Assembly (NCBI GenBank): GCA_027366525.1
Contig: DAHXKG010000002.1
Coordinates: 186,001-250,000, forward strand
DNA from: a candidate division FCPU426 bacterium
GTDB lineage: Bacteria; Oederibacteriota; Muellerivitia; Muellerivitales; DAHXKG01
Reading direction: 5' to 3'
DNA: 64,000 nt
In this document: in pieces, positions 1-8,741 of the stretch
Position numbering within the stretch: position 1 is the first letter of the stretch
Layout of the letters: each line of letters begins with the position of its first letter
Made by a program: the position numbers and the translations under genes
The notes under the pieces: model-generated
Told to the model about the DNA's origin: nothing
What the model saw: the letters and a program-made list of their open reading frames with translations, nothing else
Database searches by the model: none

Positions 1-1216
1 TAAAATATTTTTTTTAAAAATTATTAAACTGGATTTTCAAAAACACAATATTGTTCTTTCACATCGCGCATTTTTAGAATATGAAAAAGAAGCTCTTCAA
101 AATAAAATTCTTCAAACTTTAACACCCGGTTCCATTTGCTCTGGCGTGGTCAAAAATATAACCGATTATGGAATTTTTGTGGATCTTGGTGGCATTGATG
201 GATTAATCCATCAAGAAGATATTGATTGGGATTCGAATTTTCCTAAAAACAAAACCACGGTTGGAGAAAAACTTCAGATTATGGTTTTAAATTTAGACTA
301 TGAAAAAAAAAGAATTTCTCTAGGATTAAAGCAATTAATGCCCAATCCCTGGATTGAAATAAACCAAAAATATGCAATTGGACAGCAACTTGAAGTTGAA
401 ATTATTAAGAAATCGAATAGTGGTATCTGGGTTCGAGTCGATGAATTAATTACCGGTTTTGTACCTAAAAGCGAATGTTCTTGGTTTAAAAAATTAAATG
501 CAACTTTAGATTCATTTTTATTGAATACAAAAAAAAATGCGGAAATACTTGAAATCAGTCCTGAGAAAAGAAAAATATTATTGAGTTTTAAAAAAGTTGA
601 AAAAGATCCTAAAGATTTAGTTAAAGAAATTTATCCCATAGGATCTATCGTGCTTGGAATAATTTCAAATATTCTTGATTTTGGTATTTTGGTGGAACTC
701 AAAGACCCATTTGAAGGGATTATTTACAATACTGACCTTAGTTGGCACAAAAATTGGAAATTAATAAAAAATAATTTTAAAATCCATCAAGAAATTTCAA
801 GTACAGTTTTAGATTGGGATAGTAAGAAGAAGATTATTCTTGGATTAAAGCAATCTGAGGAAGATCCGTGGACAAAAATAAGCGAAAAATATAAAGTTGG
901 ACAAGTGATTACTGGTAATGTTATCAAACTCAATGAACATGGAGCTTTTATTGATTTGGATAATCAAGTTGAGGGTTTGCTTCACAAAAGCAAATTAAAA
1001 ACTTTAAATGCTTCGGATCCTCAAAATCAAGTGAAGGTTGGAGATATGCTTAACGTAATGATAACCAATATAGACATAAGCAAAAGAACAATTTCTTTTA
1101 GTTTACCAATTATAGAAAAAAAGCCGAAGGACTTTGACCCCATTCTTATAGAACGCAAAACAAATTCTTTTAAAAAAATGCTTGAAAAATTTTTAAAACA
1201 AACTGATCTTCAATGA
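1..1216 (+). CDS. rpsA: 30S ribosomal protein S1 (5'-truncated by window edge)
   Basis: The reading frame is open from base 2, so this is the 3' part of a longer gene. An internal GTG at 146 is not the start, because the residues encoded before it (about LEYEKEALQNK, then LTPGSICSGVVKN) continue a normal S1 linker and domain. Four S1/OB-fold RNA-binding domains are visible. The first carries DYGIFVDLGGIDGLIH, the second GFVPKSECSW, the third FGILVELKDPFEGIIY and the fourth HGAFIDLDNQVEGLLH. This matches the last four domains of a six-domain ribosomal S1, which binds mRNA on the small subunit and helps start translation on weak leaders. The stop overlaps the next start as ATGA. The domain order and linkers fit S1 much better than a PNPase or other single-S1 protein. 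Confidence 0.93.
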   Translation, partial: KIFFLKIIKLDFQKHNIVLSHRAFLEYEKEALQNKILQTLTPGSICSGVVKNITDYGIFVDLGGIDGLIHQEDIDWDSNFPKNKTTVGEKLQIMVLNLDYEKKRISLGLKQLMPNPWIEINQKYAIGQQLEVEIIKKSNSGIWVRVDELITGFVPKSECSWFKKLNATLDSFLLNTKKNAEILEISPEKRKILLSFKKVEKDPKDLVKEIYPIGSIVLGIISNILDFGILVELKDPFEGIIYNTDLSWHKNWKLIKNNFKIHQEISSTVLDWDSKKKIILGLKQSEEDPWTKISEKYKVGQVITGNVIKLNEHGAFIDLDNQVEGLLHKSKLKTLNASDPQNQVKVGDMLNVMITNIDISKRTISFSLPIIEKKPKDFDPILIERKTNSFKKMLEKFLKQTDLQ

Positions 1217-4146
1217 AAATATTTCAACGGCGTAATTTTTTTTTATTCATTATTGTTTGTAGCTTTTTTTCATTAGGCTTTAGATATAAATTACATACAA
1301 ACGTTTTTCCATCTTTAAAAAAACAAACCATTTTTCTTTTGAATGCACATGCATATCAACTCGCTTTAAATAACTTAAAAAGTCCAATTCCGAATAGCAA
1401 AGATCAAATTTCCAAACAAAGCTTTCTTGAATTACTAGGGGATGCTGAATTTAAAAATCAACATTATGAGACAGCACATTCGATTTATAAGAAATTATTA
1501 AGATGGTATCCAATTTCTTTAAAGTACAAAAGCATTCAATTGAAATCAATCATTTCACTTATTTATTTGAAATTTTATCAAAAAGCCTTAAATCAAATAA
1601 ACGAACTGCAGCTAAAATTTCATTCAGAAAAACTAAATCAAGTACTCATGTTATGGAAAGGTGAATGCTATTTTCAATTGGATAAAATTAATCATGCAAA
1701 AATTATATACAATAAAATTCTAAATTTGAATCCACACAATCAATATATAAATATGATTCAATATTTAAAAGCTTGGTGTAATTTTAAAGAAAAAAATTAT
1801 CACCTTGCGTTGCAAGAATTTAAAAAAGTTTTTAGAAAAACAAAAAATAAACATTTGAAAAAGCTTTCACTCTTTCAAATCGCCGAAACTTTATATTGGG
1901 AAACGCACTATAATCATTCGCTCAAAACATATCAGAAATTTAACAACTTATATCCAAATGACTTTCTCATACCTGCAACTTTGTACGGGGAAGGGTGGTG
2001 TCTAGAAAAGGAAAATAGATATATCGATGCCATAAAAGCATTTCAAAAACTTATCATGAATTATCCAACAAATAATTTGGCATCGTGGGCAGCTGCACGC
2101 GAAGGCGCTATTTATAGTTTACTTTATAAAAAATCACAGGCCATTACGGCTTACCATATTTGTCTAAGACTTGCATTAAATCATCCACCCGCTGATGTTG
2201 CATATTATGGATTAGGTTGGGTGTATTATAACGCAGCCCAATATTTTAAAGCAGCACGTGAGTTTAGCCAAGTTTTGACTATTATTCCTCGAAGTAGTCT
2301 TTACTTGGATGCTATTTATTTAGAAGCCGGTTGCTTGTATTTAAACAAAAATTATTCCAATGCGCAAAAAGTTTATCAACAAATTGTGTTACAAAATGCA
2401 GGCATTCTATCTCAGGCATCCCAATTTTGGATTGGGTGGTGCCAATATGCATTGCAACACTATCAAAATGCAAAGAAAATTTTTGATACACTATCCAGTT
2501 CTAGTTCAAATGAAATTAAATGGAAAGCACTTCTGGCTTCTGGCGCGTGTTCATATCAAATCAGTAACTATCAGCAATCAATTAGTACATATGTGTTAGC
2601 TAAAAAAAGTCATTTAATAAAAATCAATTCCGAGGCGGATAATGGACTAGGGTGGTGTTGGTTTCAATTGGGAAATTATTTAAATGCAATTAAGTATTTT
2701 CATCAAGAACTTAATTATTTATTAACACCAAATCAAAAGGCAGAAGCAATACTCCGATTAGGCGATAGTTATTATAACCTGCAACGATATCATACATCGA
2801 TAAAATACTATACTAAAATAGCCTTAATTAAAAATGTAAATCTTTCATATAAGTTAGAAAGCATAGAGCAACTTGGATGGTGCCAATATCGGTTGGGTAA
2901 CTACACACAATGTTTAAATATCTGGACATCGTTGTTATCCTATCTACAATTAAAGAATCAACATCCGCTTTTACGATATTGGATTGCTTGGGTTTATTTT
3001 CGCGAAAAACATTTTCGAGAAGCGGCTAAAGCCTTTCAGAGAATTACTCAAGAATTTCCAAATAATCCTTTAGCGTTAGAGGCACAGCTGAAAGCTGCAG
3101 ATAGTTTATTTAATGCAGGCAAATATCAACAATCAATCCAAGTGTATAAAAAATTCATAAATATGCATTCCAATAATGAATTAGTGTCCAATGCGTTTTA
3201 TGGACTCCAATGGGCCTATGAAAGACTGGGTGATATAAGCAATGCTAATCAAGCTGCTGAAATATTTTTGAAAAAATTTCCGAGCAGCAATTTTGCAGCT
3301 CAAATAGAATTTCAGTTAGCCGACTCTCTTTATCACCAAAAACAGTACCTGAATTCCATTCAAAAATATAAAAATCTAATCAAAACCTATCCATTATTCC
3401 CAGAAATTTCTCAAGCATATTTTTGGTTAGGAACCGCTTACTATAAATTAGGCCATTCCGGTAAAGCCATTAAAGCATTTAAAATTATTTTAAAAAATTA
3501 TCCTCAAAGTCCTTTTATTCCGGAAACACGATTTAGCATAGCTACAATCTATTTTGCTTTAAAAAATTATTCTAAAGCGCTAAAAGAATATCATGTCGTA
3601 TTTAGCCAATATCCTCACCATCGTTTAGCTAGCAATGCCATGTATAATAGTGCCATTTGTGAAGAAGAAATCAGAAACTTAAAATTAGCTATTCAATATT
3701 TTCAACAAGTGAGTCAAAATTATCCCAAAACTAAATTAGCGGCAGAAGCCCTACTTCAAGCAGGTGCAATACTTGAAAATCACAATGAATACTATCCCGC
3801 GTTGGCGATATATGCTCAAGGCAAAAAGGTAAAAGAAGTCAAATTAGCAGTAGAAGCTTCATATTGGCATGCTTATATCTTAAAGCAGCTCAAACGATAT
3901 CAAGAATCAATTCAGGAATTTAAAAATTTGTTGAATAAATATCCAACACAAGGATTATGGTGTGTCTCTGCCATGGCGCAAATTGCGGAATGCTATGAAA
4001 GCCTCCAGCAATATTCACTAGCTGCCAATTATTACAAAAAAATTATTCATTACACCAACATTGCTTCATTCCAAAAAGCCGCTCAACTTCGTTTGAAGGC
4101 ATTACAACCGTTTTTACATGCTGAAAAAATGAGGAATACGAAATGA
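1213..4146 (+). CDS. Large exported TPR-repeat protein of the TonB block
   Basis: A 977-residue protein with an N-terminal hydrophobic segment (about residues 9-22, FFLFIIVCSFFSLGF) followed by tetratricopeptide-like repeats along almost the whole length. Recurrent elements include YYKLGHSGKAIKAFKIILKN and YFALKNYSKALKEYHVVF, each followed by a YP turn. I count well over fifteen helical pairs. TPR superhelices are protein-binding scaffolds. With a signal anchor or signal peptide this one should act in the periplasm, as CpoB/YbgF does in Tol-Pal systems but much larger. It overlaps rpsA by ATGA upstream and the beta-barrel gene by ATGA downstream, and exbB, exbD and tonB follow, so it probably works with that energised complex. 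The binding partner is not readable from the sequence. Confidence 0.85.
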   Translation: MKIFQRRNFFLFIIVCSFFSLGFRYKLHTNVFPSLKKQTIFLLNAHAYQLALNNLKSPIPNSKDQISKQSFLELLGDAEFKNQHYETAHSIYKKLLRWYPISLKYKSIQLKSIISLIYLKFYQKALNQINELQLKFHSEKLNQVLMLWKGECYFQLDKINHAKIIYNKILNLNPHNQYINMIQYLKAWCNFKEKNYHLALQEFKKVFRKTKNKHLKKLSLFQIAETLYWETHYNHSLKTYQKFNNLYPNDFLIPATLYGEGWCLEKENRYIDAIKAFQKLIMNYPTNNLASWAAAREGAIYSLLYKKSQAITAYHICLRLALNHPPADVAYYGLGWVYYNAAQYFKAAREFSQVLTIIPRSSLYLDAIYLEAGCLYLNKNYSNAQKVYQQIVLQNAGILSQASQFWIGWCQYALQHYQNAKKIFDTLSSSSSNEIKWKALLASGACSYQISNYQQSISTYVLAKKSHLIKINSEADNGLGWCWFQLGNYLNAIKYFHQELNYLLTPNQKAEAILRLGDSYYNLQRYHTSIKYYTKIALIKNVNLSYKLESIEQLGWCQYRLGNYTQCLNIWTSLLSYLQLKNQHPLLRYWIAWVYFREKHFREAAKAFQRITQEFPNNPLALEAQLKAADSLFNAGKYQQSIQVYKKFINMHSNNELVSNAFYGLQWAYERLGDISNANQAAEIFLKKFPSSNFAAQIEFQLADSLYHQKQYLNSIQKYKNLIKTYPLFPEISQAYFWLGTAYYKLGHSGKAIKAFKIILKNYPQSPFIPETRFSIATIYFALKNYSKALKEYHVVFSQYPHHRLASNAMYNSAICEEEIRNLKLAIQYFQQVSQNYPKTKLAAEALLQAGAILENHNEYYPALAIYAQGKKVKEVKLAVEASYWHAYILKQLKRYQESIQEFKNLLNKYPTQGLWCVSAMAQIAECYESLQQYSLAANYYKKIIHYTNIASFQKAAQLRLKALQPFLHAEKMRNTK

Positions 4147-5900
4147 TGAAGAATCACCACATGAAAAGTATAAGATATCTGTTACCTAATCTATTTTTTT
4201 TGATGTTCGTCGGTACGGTTTATGGAGCTTTACCACTCCAAGTTTATAAATCTTCTGTAAAAATGCCAAATCAAAAAATTCCAAGATTAATCCAAGAAAA
4301 ACAATCTAAAAAAGCAATTGTTCCATCAAAATCTCATTCATTTCAAGTTCCGGAATTTAAACTCCCAGAAGTTATTATTACAGGAAAAAATGAATTAACT
4401 GTTGGGGCAAACCATTTTGATGAACCATTAAGTAATATAACTTTAGAGGCTCAAACTCTTCAAACTATGAATCGTTCGATAAATGATTTCCCTGGATTAG
4501 ACAAAAAATATACTGCATTGAATTTAGTTCAACCCCATGCTGAAAATAAAAATGTTGCTATTGTGAGCCTTGATGGTGGGGTACCGGGGATGTTTGGAGG
4601 GTGGGGCATGTTTGGGCAGGAAATTGAGCATATGAATTATTTACTATCACTTTACGATTCTCAATTTTCAGGAGTATCGATAAATAAAAATTATAACACG
4701 TCTCAAACCTGGGGGTTTTCACTTAAATCAAATATTGATGTGACTTCCAATTCTAATTTAAATTTTAAAGATGCTTGGTCCAAAAACCAATTTAATCTTC
4801 CTTACGAAAATAATGCTCAAGAAATACATCAAGGCAATAATTTTCTAGCTGGTTTTACTTTAAATTGGACTAATAATCTTAATTCGAAAATATATTTTAA
4901 TAATCAACAACTTTTACTTAATTATTGGAATCAAAATGTACAAGGTGGATTTAATACCGAAACTTTTGAAAATTTCAAAACTGCTTTTACCACTCGCAAT
5001 ACCATTATAAAATTAGTTTCCATTGGAATATTTCACAAATCTTCTATTACTTCTTTCCCCAATATTCTTAATCCTGAATATGACGTTTCAGGAATTAAAG
5101 CTGAAACCCATATCCGGTTTAGCAAACGACTTATGTTTTGGGCTATAGGGGACTTTCAACAATGGAATAATCTAACTCCATCTTCCAATTATTTTTTGAA
5201 CCTTGGAAGTGAATTTAATATTTCAAATATAACACAATTTAAATTTCAATATGACAAAGGAGAAAAAATTCCAAGTTTTTATAATACCTACCTCGCTCAA
5301 CCCTACATTGCTGTTGTGAATAATTTAGAACCGACCAATATCGCAAATGAATTTCAAGAAGAACTTGAACATCAATTTATGAGCTTTCTAATCGGGAGTT
5401 TAAAATTAAATCAAACGACATGGAATACTTACCAACAATGGACTTCAATTTCTCAAATAAATACAAGCTATTTTATTCAAGTACCTAATTACTTAAATAA
5501 TATTTATATTGAAAATGCATCTGTTAACCTTACTTGGAACTTTAATTCAAGTTGGCTTGGCCAAGCACAATACATTTGGACGTATGGTAAAATAGGAAAT
5601 AATTCGATTTTTTTAACAAATTTACCTATGTCTAAAACACTAATAAGAATAAAATATCGTAAAGATCCCTTTGCAGTGCGATTAGATTATTGGATTGTAT
5701 CTAAACGCAATGCATTTGAAACACAAACCAGTCCTCTATCGCCATATGCTCTTTTAAATTTAAAGGCTAGTTACCATCCGTTAAAAAGCATGTCAATTTG
5801 GATAAAAGGGTATAATCTTTTAGGAGAACATTTTGAGTTAATCCCGGGATATTTGGAACCTAGATTTTTAACCATGCTCGGTGTTACAGTAATTCTATAA
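4143..5900 (+). CDS. TonB-dependent-receptor-like outer membrane beta-barrel lacking a clear plug
   Basis: A 585-residue exported protein with a signal peptide at about residues 8-30 (LLPNLFFLMFVGTVYGA). A segment at about 73-82 (LPEVIITGKN) resembles the TonB-box region of receptors. From about residue 170 on there are alternating amphipathic beta-strands, and the C-terminus (NLLGEHFELIPGYLEPRF, then LTMLGVTVIL) is close to the closing strands of TonB-dependent receptors. The roughly 120-residue plug domain expected between the TonB box and the barrel is not recognisable; only about 85 residues separate them, including a glycine-rich GGVPGMFGGWGMFG. The stop-start overlap with the TPR gene and the exbB/exbD/tonB genes downstream support a role as the outer-membrane partner of that motor. 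Its substrate is unknown. Starts at 4143 and 4146 are both possible. Confidence 0.7.
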   Translation: MMKNHHMKSIRYLLPNLFFLMFVGTVYGALPLQVYKSSVKMPNQKIPRLIQEKQSKKAIVPSKSHSFQVPEFKLPEVIITGKNELTVGANHFDEPLSNITLEAQTLQTMNRSINDFPGLDKKYTALNLVQPHAENKNVAIVSLDGGVPGMFGGWGMFGQEIEHMNYLLSLYDSQFSGVSINKNYNTSQTWGFSLKSNIDVTSNSNLNFKDAWSKNQFNLPYENNAQEIHQGNNFLAGFTLNWTNNLNSKIYFNNQQLLLNYWNQNVQGGFNTETFENFKTAFTTRNTIIKLVSIGIFHKSSITSFPNILNPEYDVSGIKAETHIRFSKRLMFWAIGDFQQWNNLTPSSNYFLNLGSEFNISNITQFKFQYDKGEKIPSFYNTYLAQPYIAVVNNLEPTNIANEFQEELEHQFMSFLIGSLKLNQTTWNTYQQWTSISQINTSYFIQVPNYLNNIYIENASVNLTWNFNSSWLGQAQYIWTYGKIGNNSIFLTNLPMSKTLIRIKYRKDPFAVRLDYWIVSKRNAFETQTSPLSPYALLNLKASYHPLKSMSIWIKGYNLLGEHFELIPGYLEPRFLTMLGVTVIL

Positions 5901-5926
5901 TTAAAATTATATTTTGAGGAGATTGT

Positions 5927-6547
5927 ATGTCACTAATTCAAAATTTTTCGTTGCTCGATTTACTCGCGAAAGGCGGTTGGACAATTGGAATCCTATTTTT
6001 GATGTCCATTCTTGTATTAGCAATTTGGATTGATCGATGGAAAGCTGTAAAAAAATCAAAATATTCAAATGAAAATATTCTCGATTTAATTGAGCCCTAT
6101 ATTCAAACTCAAAATTGGGCAGAGGGAATAGAAGTATGTGAGCGAAATGAAGGTTTTTTTTCCACCATCATTCAAGCTGGTTTGCGCTCTAAAATTGACA
6201 AAATAGGATCTCCACAACTTGCCATGGAACGGAGTGCTAAAAAACAATTGCTGGTTTTAGAAAATCGATTATCTTGGCTAGCTACCTGTGGAAATATAGC
6301 ACCCTATATAGGATTATTTGGCACTGTTATTGGGATCATCGACGCATTCAAAAATATATCCTTAATGAATTCATCCGGAGTTGGTATTGTTTCCGCGGGA
6401 ATTGCTGAAGCTTTAATATCAACCGCGTCGGGAATCTTTGTGGCGGTAATTTCAGTTATTATTTATAACAGTTTTCAAAATAAACTTGAACGTTTAGCAC
6501 AGAAAACGGAGGTCATTATTTCAGAAATGGATGAACAGTTAAGTTAA
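5927..6547 (+). CDS. exbB: ExbB/TolQ/MotA-family proton channel protein
   Basis: A 206-residue inner-membrane protein with three hydrophobic segments: about residues 15-33 (GWTIGILFLMSILVLAIWI), 116-140 and 150-180. The family signature GNIAPYIGLFGTVIGIIDAF lies in the second segment, and the third contains ISTASGIFVAVISVIIYN. Together with ExbD it forms the proton-driven motor that energises TonB or Tol proteins. A good ribosome binding site (GAGGAG, about 5915-5920) precedes the ATG. ExbB and TolQ cannot be told apart by sequence alone. The TonB-type protein encoded two genes downstream favours the Exb name. Confidence 0.9.
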   Translation: MSLIQNFSLLDLLAKGGWTIGILFLMSILVLAIWIDRWKAVKKSKYSNENILDLIEPYIQTQNWAEGIEVCERNEGFFSTIIQAGLRSKIDKIGSPQLAMERSAKKQLLVLENRLSWLATCGNIAPYIGLFGTVIGIIDAFKNISLMNSSGVGIVSAGIAEALISTASGIFVAVISVIIYNSFQNKLERLAQKTEVIISEMDEQLS

Positions 6548-6559
6548 GGATAAAATGAA

Positions 6560-7021
6560 ATGAAAAATCAATTATTGCCAAGCCGGAAGTTAATTTCAAC
6601 AATTAATATGATTCCCTTTACAGACGTTGTACTGGTTCTACTCGTTATTTTTATGATTACATCACCCTTATTGTTTCAAGGGGATTTAAAGGTTAATCTG
6701 CCTCGAGTTACAACCGCAGTTACACCAATTCCCAAAACCATTAATATAACTTTAACACGAAGTGGAAGAATATATTTAAATAACCAACTAATGTCCCAAA
6801 ATCAGCTTATTTCAAAATTGAAAGCAGCGATTGTAAGGGCTCAAAACTCAAAAAAACCAATGGTCGTAATTAATGCAGATAAGACGATAGCCTATGGAAA
6901 GGTAATAAAAATATTAGATCTCATTCGTCATATCGGAATTGTTCAAGTAGGAATTGCTGTTTTACCTTTGCAGTCAACTGTTAGCAATAATTTTTTGTCA
7001 AAAAATAAAACTCGGTTTTAA
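6560..7021 (+). CDS. exbD: ExbD/TolR-family proton channel protein
   Basis: A 153-residue protein with one N-terminal membrane helix (about residues 17-40). The conserved motif NMIPFTDVVLVLLVIFMIT places the essential protonatable aspartate at residue 22, equivalent to Asp25 of Escherichia coli ExbD. The periplasmic domain ends with KPMVVINADKTIAYGKVIKI, the usual fold of ExbD/TolR. It sits 12 bases after exbB and 2 bases before tonB, so the three are one translational unit that converts proton flow into force on the TonB protein. Confidence 0.92.
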   Translation: MKNQLLPSRKLISTINMIPFTDVVLVLLVIFMITSPLLFQGDLKVNLPRVTTAVTPIPKTINITLTRSGRIYLNNQLMSQNQLISKLKAAIVRAQNSKKPMVVINADKTIAYGKVIKILDLIRHIGIVQVGIAVLPLQSTVSNNFLSKNKTRF

Positions 7022-7023
7022 TT

Positions 7024-7746
7024 ATGCGGGATACTGAATTTCAAAAATCAGTTGTTTATTCATTGATTATTCATATTATTATCCTTTTGCTGGTTTTTTA
7101 TTCTTTTCAACATATTTTTATGACAGAACAACCACTGTTGATGAAAGTTTCATTAATAGAGGAAATACCGTTAGGAAATAATACTGGTATCAAATCTAAA
7201 ATAAACCCTTCAGTAAATCATGTGAAGTCAATTACAAATAAAAATATTTCAAATAAATTGGTTTTTAAAAGGGGAATCATAAAAACGAGTATCGAAAAAA
7301 AAGTAATTCCTAGCCCTACAATTAATCCTGAATATTTTCAAAACTTGTATAAAATTGCTCCTATTGGTGTTTCTAACCACCCAGCGACCCAAGTTGCTAT
7401 TGCACCAATGGGCATTGGATATACTGGAATTAAAGGATCCTCAAAAGGTAAGGCTGATATTCAAGGTCAGTTGGCCTCTCGGGGGATTAAAAAGGCAGTT
7501 TATCCCAAATATCCTTTGTGGGCTCAGAAGAATGGAGTAGAGGGAACCATTGTTTTAAAATTAACTGTTTTCCCAAATGGATCGGTTAAAAGCATACAAA
7601 TCATTCAAACATCAGGTTATACAAAATTAGATCAACTGGCGTATCAAGCCTTGTTACAATGGGAATTTGATCCTCTCCCGCCGAACGTTATACAAATAAA
7701 TCAAACAGGGATAATAACATTTTCATTTAATTTTAAAAACAGCTAA
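7024..7746 (+). CDS. tonB: TonB-family energy transducer
   Basis: A 240-residue protein with a single N-terminal anchor (about residues 10-30, SVVYSLIIHIIILLLVFYSF), a periplasmic linker of about 115 residues, and a C-terminal TonB domain. The domain begins near KAVYPKYPLWAQKNGVEGTI and runs through VFPNGSVKSIQIIQTSGY to ALLQWEFDP. The usual Pro-rich (EP/KP) linker is absent; the linker is rich in Ile, Lys, Asn and Ser. By family knowledge the C-terminal domain reaches through the periplasm to contact an outer-membrane partner, most simply the barrel encoded at 4143-5900. It ends the block: a 53-base AT-rich gap separates it from the next gene. Confidence 0.88.
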   Translation: MRDTEFQKSVVYSLIIHIIILLLVFYSFQHIFMTEQPLLMKVSLIEEIPLGNNTGIKSKINPSVNHVKSITNKNISNKLVFKRGIIKTSIEKKVIPSPTINPEYFQNLYKIAPIGVSNHPATQVAIAPMGIGYTGIKGSSKGKADIQGQLASRGIKKAVYPKYPLWAQKNGVEGTIVLKLTVFPNGSVKSIQIIQTSGYTKLDQLAYQALLQWEFDPLPPNVIQINQTGIITFSFNFKNS

Positions 7747-7799
7747 AAAACAAAGTGAAATTAATTTTAAAATAAAAAAATCTATAACTAAGGCAAGGT

Positions 7800-8741
7800 A
7801 TGGCACCTACAGTAGCAGTTTTTCCAAATGAAGGCTCTCATTACATTGGTATGGGTAGAGAATTTTATTCACGCTCCTTGCTTGTAAGAAAATATTATGA
7901 TGATCTTGAGAAAGAATTAAAAATTAAACTTGCGAAAGTTTGCTTTTTAGGACCGAAGGAAGAACAAGATAAAATTTTATATTCCCACTTGAGTGTATTC
8001 ATAAGTGATTTAAGTTTTTATGAAGTACTAATTCAAAATAAACGGAAGCCTGAAATTTTAACCGGAGTGGGAATTGGTGAACTTGTAGCTTTAGTTGCGG
8101 CAGAATCCATACCATTTTTACCCACGATTCACTGGCTCTTTCAGCGAGTCGGTATTTTCGAAACGTGGAGAGAAAAATATTCAGGAACCTCTTTATATAT
8201 TTCAGGAATAAAATTACCTCAGCTCGAATCGATTATAGAAAAAAACAAGGACTCTATTTATATTACGCAATATTTATCTTCTGAAAATTTCATGGTATGG
8301 GGATCTACGGAAGCCATAACTATGCTACAAAATGCAATTCAAACAATCAAATTAATAAAATTCGCATATAGTTTAAATCGAGGTCCCATTTTCACATCTC
8401 ATGCTAAAGAAATGATTCAAGATTTAAATCAAAGTTTTTCATCCGTGTTTGGAGATGAAAAAATAAAAATGCCTAAACTTCGCATTTTTTCAACCTATTT
8501 ACAAAAATTCATTGAAACGGTTGAAGACATAAAATTAATTTTATTTCAGCAATATACTGCACCGGTAGATTGGATAAAAACCTGTCAAACACTGACTACA
8601 ATGGGATATCGGACTTGGATTGAAATTGGTCCTGGGAAAGTATACTCAACACTTTTGAAAAAAATTGATATCAATACACGAATTGTTAATGTTGAAGATG
8701 TTAAATCTTTATCTACCACGCTAAAAATTTTAAATTCATGA
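7800..8741 (+). CDS. Malonyl-CoA:ACP transacylase-like protein with lost catalytic serine (pseudoenzyme)
   Basis: A 313-residue protein with the length and fold pattern of FabD. The start VAVFPNEGSHYIGMG aligns with the family VFPGQGSQ-VGMG, and the end WIEIGPGKVYSTLLKK aligns with the family ExGPGKVLTGL. The nucleophile motif, normally GHSLGE, reads GVGIGE at residues 89-94, so the catalytic serine is Gly91 and the preceding histidine is Val90. The oxyanion-hole glutamine (Gln11 in E. coli) is Glu11. The other active-site histidine (His201, in FTSHAKEM) and an arginine (Arg116, in WLFQRVG) are kept. It therefore should not transfer malonyl groups by the known mechanism. A true fabD presumably lies elsewhere. 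It may bind acyl carrier protein or acyl-CoA in a regulatory way, but that is inference. It overlaps the next gene by ATGA. Confidence 0.85.
   Translation: MAPTVAVFPNEGSHYIGMGREFYSRSLLVRKYYDDLEKELKIKLAKVCFLGPKEEQDKILYSHLSVFISDLSFYEVLIQNKRKPEILTGVGIGELVALVAAESIPFLPTIHWLFQRVGIFETWREKYSGTSLYISGIKLPQLESIIEKNKDSIYITQYLSSENFMVWGSTEAITMLQNAIQTIKLIKFAYSLNRGPIFTSHAKEMIQDLNQSFSSVFGDEKIKMPKLRIFSTYLQKFIETVEDIKLILFQQYTAPVDWIKTCQTLTTMGYRTWIEIGPGKVYSTLLKKIDINTRIVNVEDVKSLSTTLKILNS

Noticed and set aside
146-1216. A short S1-like protein starting at the GTG at 146
   Set aside because: The frame is open to the left edge and the upstream codons encode typical S1 linker and domain sequence, so it is a truncated rpsA.
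1213-4146. The long repetitive TPR region as a DNA tandem repeat
   Set aside because: The repeats are at protein level and highly diverged; no direct nucleotide repeat was seen.
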